NCBI GenBank assembly: GCA_937928015.1
Contig: CALFXA010000222.1
Coordinates: forward strand, 1 to 27,888
Reading direction: 5' to 3'
From: an uncultured Anaerolineales bacterium
Lineage (GTDB): Bacteria; Chloroflexota; Anaerolineae; Anaerolineales; Villigracilaceae
Length of the DNA: 27,888 nt
The translations under genes were made by a program, and so were the position numbers. The notes under the pieces are model-generated. The model searched no databases and was not told where the DNA came from. It saw only the letters and a program-made list of their open reading frames with translations. Below are positions 22,236 to 27,888 of the stretch, piece by piece. The first letter of the stretch is position 1; every line of letters begins with the position of its first letter.

Positions 22236-23531
22236 TCACGGTATGTGGAAAGTGAAGTACCAGTCGGAGTCGTTCTGCGCCTGCTGGGATGATTCGCCGA
22301 TGACCTCGTAAAAGGTGCGGCCCGGGCGTAAGTAGATCGGCACACCGTTCTCGTCGGCGATGAAGAGCGGCTGGTCCATGTCAGTGCGGTACCAGCGCGC
22401 GGAATAGGCCTGCCCGTCGCGGAAGACGTAGGCCAGGCCGTTATCCACGGGGTCGATGTGATAGACCTGATCCTCCTCGTCGTACTGATTGGAAAACGAG
22501 TGCGGGACGAAGATGACGATGATGTTGTCGGCGTTGACTTGCTGCCCCGTGGCCGCATCGTACATCGGGACGTAGGCGCGGGGCTGATCTTTGATCATGT
22601 CGTTGGCTTCCTGATAGCGGAAGTAACGATGCGTGGCAGGGTCGTATTCCCAGTAGTTGTAATTGTAAATGGAGTAATCAGTAAAGATGCGCGTGCCTGG
22701 CTGTCCGTTCTCGGGGGTCTTCTCGCTGAAGAATCCGTTTCGCAGGTCCTGATGCAGGTTGTCCACGTCCTTGTGTTTGGCCACGCAGGCCGCCACACGA
22801 CTCGTGTCGAAGAAGATGTTGTTGTAACTATCCTTGGCGGGCGCGTAGAAAAAGGGCGGACAATTGTTTAAGCCGATGTAGCCAGGCACGGTCAGATAAG
22901 GGGCGAAGTCGCTGCTATAGAAGTACGCCTTCTCGCGCGGGTCGGAATATTTGTACACCAGGAAGGCGTGATACATACGCAGCACGTGTTCATCGAAGTA
23001 TCGCCCCGAGCGAAGCGGTCCCACCTTTTTGGCGTCATTGCTGTAGAACACGCCGATGAAACGCGTGTCGCCCCACTCGATGTAATATTCGAAGGCCACG
23101 TCGGTCAGGGTGAGGCCCGATTGCGGGCGGACGTAATCGGGCGAGTTGCCGATCTTGACCGCAATGGGTCGGCGCTCTGCCAGGGCAGGATCGGGGAAGG
23201 GCAGGCCTGTCAATGGGTTGATCTCGTAAACAGACTGGCTGCTATTGGGTGTGGGCGGCACCACACGGGCGGGGATCACTCCGTCCCCTTTGACAATGGC
23301 AGGGGAGACAGGGGTGATGGTCTCCACGGGCGGAGCATCCACGGGCAGACTGAAGGGCGAGTCAGGGGCGGAGGTCTGAGGCTGGAAGGGTGTGGGGGTG
23401 ATAGCTGTCCGCTCGACCAGGATCGGGTTGGGGGTCGAGGCGGGGGCGCAGGCGGTCATCCACAGCGTGAGAACGATCAAAATGGACACAGTCCACCATA
23501 GGGACCGATAAAGGGTTGCAGGTCTGGACAT
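22236..23531 (-). CDS. DUF3048 (YerB-like) lipoprotein
   Basis: The product is 431 aa. A lipoprotein signal ends at the lipobox MTAC (Cys28), followed by a Pro/Thr-rich linker (about 30-100). The DUF3048 domain begins at NPLTGLPFPD and carries the family markers RRPIAVKIGNSPDYVRPQSG and VGPLRSGRYFD; the C-terminal DUF3048_C part includes YRTDMDQPLF and PGRTFYEVI. The family (B. subtilis YerB) is extracytoplasmic and of unknown function. The start has no ribosome site; an extended -10 lies 7 bases before the ATG, so the transcript may be leaderless. It is divergent from the Hyf-like operon. Confidence 0.9.
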   Translation of the reverse strand: MSRPATLYRSLWWTVSILIVLTLWMTACAPASTPNPILVERTAITPTPFQPQTSAPDSPFSLPVDAPPVETITPVSPAIVKGDGVIPARVVPPTPNSSQSVYEINPLTGLPFPDPALAERRPIAVKIGNSPDYVRPQSGLTLTDVAFEYYIEWGDTRFIGVFYSNDAKKVGPLRSGRYFDEHVLRMYHAFLVYKYSDPREKAYFYSSDFAPYLTVPGYIGLNNCPPFFYAPAKDSYNNIFFDTSRVAACVAKHKDVDNLHQDLRNGFFSEKTPENGQPGTRIFTDYSIYNYNYWEYDPATHRYFRYQEANDMIKDQPRAYVPMYDAATGQQVNADNIIVIFVPHSFSNQYDEEDQVYHIDPVDNGLAYVFRDGQAYSARWYRTDMDQPLFIADENGVPIYLRPGRTFYEVIGESSQQAQNDSDWYFTFHIP

Positions 23532-23538
23532 GGTTGGG

Positions 23539-23547
23539 ATTTTACCA
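23539..23547 (-). promoter_or_regulatory. Extended -10 promoter of the DUF3048 gene
   Basis: The minus strand reads TGG TAAAAT, exactly 7 bases before the ATG at 23531. The -35 is not recognisable. Confidence 0.5.
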
Positions 23548-23577
23548 AAGCCGCCTCATATCAGGATGACGACTGCC

Positions 23578-23608
23578 TTGCAATCCGTACCGCAAAAACT
23601 GATACAAT
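23578..23608 (+). promoter_or_regulatory. Promoter of the Hyf-like three-gene operon
   Basis: TTGCAA (23578-23583), a 19-base spacer and TGA-TACAAT (23603-23608) lie 10 bases before the ATG at 23619. Confidence 0.5.
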
Positions 23609-23618
23609 TGTCCCGCCC

Positions 23619-25181
23619 ATGTTGATCCCGATCACGGTTTTTCTATTCATTCTCCCCGCCTTGGCGCTGGTGATTCTGCGCGTCTTGCGGCCGAATTTCC
23701 GCTTTTTTTGGCTGATTGCCCTGGGCGGGGCCCTGCTGGGCTGGATCAGCCTGTGGATCTGGCTGGTACAACTCCCGCTTGTTTTTCAACTGCCGCTCTG
23801 GCAGCCTGTGAGTTTATTCTTCCATGCTCCAACCTTCACCGCCGACGGCCTGTCCTGGCCGTTTGCCGTCAGCCTGGGGACTCTGGCCCTGTCCATCATT
23901 CTAACCGCCGTGGTGCGGCAGGATTTGACCGACCCGATGCCCTGGGCGGGGATTCTCCTGTTGACGGGTGTGGGCATTTTGGCGGTTACCGCTAATAACC
24001 CGCTGACCCTGGTGCTGGTCTGGGCTGCGCTCGATCTGGCGGAGCTGCTCACGCAACTGCGTTCGGTCGAGACCCCTGACGCCAGCGAGCGCATCGTGGT
24101 GGCCTTCGCCAGCCGCGTGACAGGCATTGGCCTGGTGTTGTGGGCCAATGTGCTCAGCGTACTGGGCGGCAGCCGCCTTGACTTTGCCTCCATGCCTGCT
24201 GACGCGGGCTTGTTCCTGCTCGTAGCTGCGGGACTCCGCCTGGGTGTCCTTCCACTTCACCTTCCCTATACCTCTGAGTCGAAACTGCGCCGCGGCGTGG
24301 GCACGGCCATGCGCCTGACCTCGGCCGCTTCCAGCTTGATTCTGCTGGCGCGCATCCCGCCTGGGAGCGTGGCCTCTCCATTAACTCCTTACCTTTTTAT
24401 GTTGGTCGCCGTCGCTGCGGTCTATAGTTCGTGGACCTGGCTGCGCGCCCCCGACGAACTGGCGGGCCGTCCCTTTTGGGTGCTCAGCCTGGCGGCGCTG
24501 GCGCTGGCTTCCGCGTTAAGTGCATCCCCAGCGGGTGTGACGGGCTGGGGCATGACTCTTGTCCTGGCGGGCGGAGCCTTGTTCCTGAACTCGGTTCAAC
24601 AGGTCTGGCTGAACCGCGCCGTGCTGGTGGGCACGCTGGCCCTCTCCACATTGCCATTCACGCTGACGGCCAGTGCCTGGGACGGCGGTGCGCCTGTCTT
24701 CTTCCTTGCCTGGCCGCTTCTAATGGCCGCACAGACCATGACCATCGCAGGCTATGCCCGCCATGCTCTGCGTCCAGGCAGCCGTGAATTGCTCGACGCC
24801 CGCCCATCTTTCGTGCGCATCTTCCATTCGTTGGGGATTGGTCTGCTCCTGTTGACCATCCTCCTTCTAGGATTTGTAGGCTGGGAGGGTGCCCTGCAGG
24901 TGGGGAATTGGTTTTCCGCCTTACTGGTTTCTTTCTTGACCGTGGGGCTGGTCTGGGCCGCCCCGCGTTTGCCTTTCCTCAACCCGATCCGTGCCCACTG
25001 GATTCGTCCCTCGGGCTCTTCCTGGGCAGATTCCCTGTATCGCGGACTGTGGTCATTGTATCAAGGGGCAGGGCGGTTGAGCGACATCATCACCAATGCA
25101 CTTGAGGGCGAGGGGGGCATGATGTGGAGTTTGCTCTTCCTGGCCTTGCTTGTTTCCTTCATGTCGCAGGTGGGGCGCTGA
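23619..25181 (+). CDS. Divergent NuoL/M-HyfB-like membrane subunit (proton-conducting family)
   Basis: The product is 520 aa with 13-14 hydrophobic segments, the antiporter-like topology of NuoL/M and HyfB. TM5 carries Glu142 (ALDLAELL), equivalent to the conserved TM5 glutamate. In TM7 the usual lysine is arginine: GLRLGVLPLHLP has Arg207 seven residues before His214, as in the family pattern K-x6-H. The discontinuous-helix region after it lacks the common PTPVSALLHA motif. The fold couples proton or sodium movement to a partner redox or antiport complex. No hydrophilic partner is in view. The start has no ribosome site and lies 10 bases after the -10 box. Its end overlaps the next gene by one base (TGATG). 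Confidence 0.85.
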   Translation: MLIPITVFLFILPALALVILRVLRPNFRFFWLIALGGALLGWISLWIWLVQLPLVFQLPLWQPVSLFFHAPTFTADGLSWPFAVSLGTLALSIILTAVVRQDLTDPMPWAGILLLTGVGILAVTANNPLTLVLVWAALDLAELLTQLRSVETPDASERIVVAFASRVTGIGLVLWANVLSVLGGSRLDFASMPADAGLFLLVAAGLRLGVLPLHLPYTSESKLRRGVGTAMRLTSAASSLILLARIPPGSVASPLTPYLFMLVAVAAVYSSWTWLRAPDELAGRPFWVLSLAALALASALSASPAGVTGWGMTLVLAGGALFLNSVQQVWLNRAVLVGTLALSTLPFTLTASAWDGGAPVFFLAWPLLMAAQTMTIAGYARHALRPGSRELLDARPSFVRIFHSLGIGLLLLTILLLGFVGWEGALQVGNWFSALLVSFLTVGLVWAAPRLPFLNPIRAHWIRPSGSSWADSLYRGLWSLYQGAGRLSDIITNALEGEGGMMWSLLFLALLVSFMSQVGR

Positions 25182-25792
25182 TGGCTGCGACGATCTTCTC
25201 CTGGCTGGCGGTGGGAATCCTGCTCCTGGCCGTCTCCGCGTTGACTGTAATCCGCGATTGGCGCTGGGTGCTTGGCCTGCTGGCTGCGATCTACCTGGCT
25301 GCTTTCCTTCTCGTATTGCAACATTGGCCGCTTGCCATGGGCGTGGTCAAGCTGGTCACGGGTTGGATGGTGACCGCCGCGTTGGGCATGACCCTGCTCA
25401 ACATGCCATCGGATGAGGATGGACGAAGTTCTTTCTTTCTGGAAGGCAGTCCTTTCCGTCTGTTTGGCGCGGGCATGGTGATCTTACTGGTGATAAGCGC
25501 CGCACCGCGCATTGAGGCGGTGATCCCTGGCATCGGTCAGCCTGTGCTCATCGGCGGCTTGACCCTAGTTGGCGTCGGCTTGTTCCATTTGGGGATGACC
25601 TCTGATGCTTTGCGCGTAGTCATTGGATTGCTTACCATCCTGGCAGGTTTTGAAATTCTGTATGCCGCCGTCGAGACTTCCATTTTGGTGGCGGCCTTGC
25701 TTTCGGGGGCCACGTTGGGGCTGGCCCTGGCGGGGTCCTACCTGATTTTGCAATCCCACCCTGAGGTCGAGGAAGAGGAGGGGCTTCTGTGA
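25181..25792 (+). CDS. HyfE/NuoK-like membrane subunit
   Basis: The product is 203 aa with about six to seven membrane spans. The C-terminal part is NuoK/MrpC-like: GLTLVGVGLFHLGMTSD, then LLTILAGFEILYAAVETS, with the glutamates of the proton path (GFEI and AVET). The length and the extra N-terminal spans match HyfE of hydrogenase-4 rather than the roughly 100-residue NuoK. The ATG at 25181 overlaps the preceding stop by one base; the upstream open codons belong to the preceding gene. The stop is overlapped by the GTG of the next gene, so the three subunits are translationally coupled and should be made in fixed ratio. Confidence 0.8.
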   Translation: MAATIFSWLAVGILLLAVSALTVIRDWRWVLGLLAAIYLAAFLLVLQHWPLAMGVVKLVTGWMVTAALGMTLLNMPSDEDGRSSFFLEGSPFRLFGAGMVILLVISAAPRIEAVIPGIGQPVLIGGLTLVGVGLFHLGMTSDALRVVIGLLTILAGFEILYAAVETSILVAALLSGATLGLALAGSYLILQSHPEVEEEEGLL

Positions 25793-27189
25793 ACGCCCCC
25801 TTGTTGTGGATCGGCGTCCCGTTGTTGGTTGCGGCGCTGGCCTTGTTCATTCCGAACGAGCGCTTCAACGCGGGTCTGGGCGGCCTGACTGCTTTGGGCC
25901 TGAGTGCCATTGCCTTGTTTATTCCAATCGACTCGGCCATGTTGATCGGGCCGATCTCGTTGAAGATTTCTGCCTCTCTTCAGATCTTTGGCCGCAGCCT
26001 GACGCTTACTACCGCGGATGGATCCCTGCTGGCCATCTTGTATGGCATCGCGGCGTTGTGGTTCTTTGGGTCCGAGGCGGCAGGCGTGGCGCGCAGGTTG
26101 GTCCCGTATGGACTGGGGATCATCGCGCTGCTGGTCGCGTCGATTGCGGTTGAGCCGTTCTTGTATGCCGCCATCTTCATCGAAATGGCCGCCTTGTTGG
26201 GAATTCCGCTTCTGACCCCTGCAGGACAGATGCCAGGGCGGGGAGCCTTGCGTTTCCTTGTACATCAGACTCTGGCCATGCCGTTCATCCTCTTTGCGGG
26301 TTGGATGTTGGCGGGTGTGGAATCCAGCCCCGGGGACTTTGCTCTGACCCTTCAGGCTGCCACCATGCTGGGGCTGGGATTTGCCTTCCTGCTGGCGGTC
26401 TTTCCGCTTTACAGTTGGATGCCCATGCTGGCCGAAGAAGCCTCTCCTTATGTGATGGGCTTTCTGTTTTGGGGACTTCCAACCATCACGATCATCTTTG
26501 GCCTGGGCTTTCTCGACCGTTACACCTGGCTGCGAACTTCGCCCGTTCTTTCGAATACCTTGCAGCTCTCAGGCGTGCTGATGGTGGTGGCGGGTGGTCT
26601 GTGGGCGGCCTTTCAGCGACACCTGGGGCGGATCATGGCGTATGCGGCTGTGGTTGAGACTGGCTTTGCCATTCTGGCGCTCAGTATCCAGCCGCCTACG
26701 CGGGCCTTGGACGTTGTCTTCCTGAGCCTAATTCCCCGCGGGCTGGGATTGGCGGTATGGGCGCTGGCGCTTACCATCTTGATCGGACAGACGGGCTCGC
26801 TTCGTTTTGGTTCGGTCAAGGGGTTGGCTCGTTTTTACCCATTGGCGGCGCTGGGCGTCGTCCTGGCTCAACTTTCGACAGCGGGGTTTCCCCTGTTGGC
26901 GGGTTTCCCGCCTCGTCTTGCGCTGTGGGAAGGCCTGGCTGGGAATTCCCTTTCGCTGGCATTCTGGTTGCTGATCGGAATCCTGGGCTTGCTGACGGGC
27001 GCCCTTCGCTCCCTGGCGGTGCTGGTCATGGCGCCCGAGTATTCCCCCTGGGGCTTGGGCGAGACCTGGGTTCAGCGGATCATGCTGGGGGTCGGGGTGC
27101 TTGGCTTGTTCATCCTGGGGCTATTCCCACAGTTGGTGAGTCCCCTGCTGGAGAATCTCCCGCTGATGTTTATTCATTTCGGCCCCTAG
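25789..27189 (+). CDS. Divergent HyfF/NuoM-N-like membrane subunit
   Basis: The product is 466 aa with about 13-14 spans and starts with GTG at 25789 (GTGA overlap, AGGAGGGG upstream). TM5 Glu132 is present (FIEMAALLG). In TM7 the position of the key lysine is Leu201 and the usual His is Tyr208 (LLAVFPLYSWMP against the family AVKVPxxPxHTWLP). The later LGRIMAYAAVVETGF block matches the conserved LKRLLAYSSVSHMGF-type region, which supports membership. It is the third gene of the HyfB-HyfE-HyfF-like trio. Loss of the lysine suggests weak or altered ion conduction, or a structural role. No terminator is visible after it. Confidence 0.83.
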   Translation: MNAPLLWIGVPLLVAALALFIPNERFNAGLGGLTALGLSAIALFIPIDSAMLIGPISLKISASLQIFGRSLTLTTADGSLLAILYGIAALWFFGSEAAGVARRLVPYGLGIIALLVASIAVEPFLYAAIFIEMAALLGIPLLTPAGQMPGRGALRFLVHQTLAMPFILFAGWMLAGVESSPGDFALTLQAATMLGLGFAFLLAVFPLYSWMPMLAEEASPYVMGFLFWGLPTITIIFGLGFLDRYTWLRTSPVLSNTLQLSGVLMVVAGGLWAAFQRHLGRIMAYAAVVETGFAILALSIQPPTRALDVVFLSLIPRGLGLAVWALALTILIGQTGSLRFGSVKGLARFYPLAALGVVLAQLSTAGFPLLAGFPPRLALWEGLAGNSLSLAFWLLIGILGLLTGALRSLAVLVMAPEYSPWGLGETWVQRIMLGVGVLGLFILGLFPQLVSPLLENLPLMFIHFGP

Positions 27190-27198
27190 CGCCGCGGA

Positions 27199-27226
27199 AT
27201 GACCCAAAAGTCGAGCGTGCTATAAT
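27199..27226 (+). promoter_or_regulatory. Promoter of the coiled-coil protein gene
   Basis: ATGACC (27199-27204), a 16-base spacer and TATAAT (27221-27226), with TGC just before it (extended -10), lie 23 bases before the ATG at 27250. Confidence 0.6.
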
Positions 27227-27249
27227 GCCCGAATATTTTCGGAGGAAGT

Positions 27250-27888
27250 ATGGAATTCGAACAGATCATCAAACGCCTGGATTGGCTGGAAACCGAGCAG
27301 CGCAAGACCAAGGCTAGCATTGCGGCTGTCGAGAATAAATTGACGGCCATCGAGACGAGTGTGGATGGCGTGTCCAAGCAGGTTAAGGCCCTTGGCAAGG
27401 ACATTTCCGATATCTCATCTGCGGCGGCGCGCTTGAATCAGTTTACGGAATTGCTATCCAAGCAGCGGGATGATTTCAACAAGGCATTGGATGACCTGGA
27501 AAAGAAGTATCAACGCCGTGAGCGTGAGACCGTCAAACGCCACCTGGAGGAACTGGAACCTGTCCAGGTGGAGGTGGAAAAGCTGAAGAAGAGCCTGCCC
27601 GGCGAGATTGCTGCCGTCAAAGCGGACTTGAAGGTGCGCTTCGCCGACCAGTTGCGCCTGGCCGACTCGGTGGCCGAAGTCAAGCCGCGCATCGACGAGG
27701 TGCTCAAGGTCTATGAGGAGGTCAAAGGAACCCAGCGCATCCTCGACGAGAACCGCCGCCAGGACGTCAAGCGTGTGGCGGATTTGCAAGGTGAGGTGGC
27801 CGTCCTGCGCAAACGCATCGACGAGGTGCGCGGCCGCTCAGACTTGAGCAATGATGCCGTCCGTAACATGGAGAATCGCATCAGTGAG
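27250..27888 (+). CDS. Long coiled-coil protein of unknown function (partial, 3' end outside)
   Basis: 213 residues are visible and the frame is open to the window edge. The ATG at 27250 has GGAGGAAGT directly upstream. The product is almost wholly helical and highly charged, with heptad-like stretches from the first residue (MEFEQIIKRLDWLETEQRK) to the edge and no cysteine, signal peptide or membrane span. Regularly spaced Leu/Val and many Lys/Glu suggest a parallel coiled coil, such as a scaffolding or chromosome/cell-structure protein; this is inference. It has its own promoter, so it need not belong to the preceding operon. Confidence 0.85.
   Translation, partial: MEFEQIIKRLDWLETEQRKTKASIAAVENKLTAIETSVDGVSKQVKALGKDISDISSAAARLNQFTELLSKQRDDFNKALDDLEKKYQRRERETVKRHLEELEPVQVEVEKLKKSLPGEIAAVKADLKVRFADQLRLADSVAEVKPRIDEVLKVYEEVKGTQRILDENRRQDVKRVADLQGEVAVLRKRIDEVRGRSDLSNDAVRNMENRISE

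Overview
The window is GC-rich bacterial chromosomal DNA that most resembles a Chloroflexota genome of the Anaerolineae type. This is an inference from gene content: secreted proteins and lipoproteins with Thr/Pro-rich linkers, a DhnA-type class I aldolase, an adenosine-specific kinase, a FAD/2Fe-2S-fused molybdenum hydroxylase, DUF3048 and DUF1361 proteins, and many short GC-rich palindromes between genes. No rRNA, tRNA, CRISPR array, transposase or phage gene was seen.

Layout. 1-1257: the C-terminal end of an EAL-domain protein with its terminator, and a secreted three-LysM protein. 1258-9642 (all minus strand): a molybdenum hydroxylase locus (174-aa unknown protein, FAD/2Fe-2S fusion, 139-aa membrane protein, Mo-binding subunit) closed by a terminator at 5018-5042, then an alpha/beta hydrolase, a DinB-family protein, two tandem DUF1361 membrane proteins and yqeB. 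YqeB belongs to a family tied to molybdenum hydroxylase maturation, so the two ends of this run probably relate to the same enzyme class. 9643-11071: a divergent promoter region and fbaB with a strong terminator. 11090-11850: an AT-rich island with one small membrane protein, probably acquired. 11858-14890: a Nudix hydrolase, a cNMP-domain histidine kinase, a phosphoribosyltransferase and an adenosine-specific kinase, with two copies of a structured repeat. 14967-17133: a phosphoesterase-family lipoprotein and an MFS transporter that converge on one shared terminator. 17228-21564 (minus): an enolase-superfamily OSBS/NSAR enzyme, a CapA-like lipoprotein, a cyclase/formamidase-family enzyme and an anchored protein, closely spaced and probably one operon. 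21655-23531 (minus): a zinc-ribbon membrane protein and a DUF3048 lipoprotein. 23619-27189 (plus): three overlapping genes for complex-I/hydrogenase-4-like membrane subunits (HyfB/HyfE/HyfF-like). 27250-end: the start of a long coiled-coil protein, cut by the window edge.

The points most worth a second look are: the compact HyfB-E-F-like membrane module with substituted proton-path residues and no hydrophilic partners in view; a dispersed repeat whose two copies show compensatory stem changes; a palindromic element inserted in frame in a hydrolase gene; a 65-bp identical tract between otherwise diverged DUF1361 paralogs; stem-loops sitting directly against translation starts; and several genes whose -10 box lies only 7-10 bases from the ATG, suggesting leaderless mRNAs.
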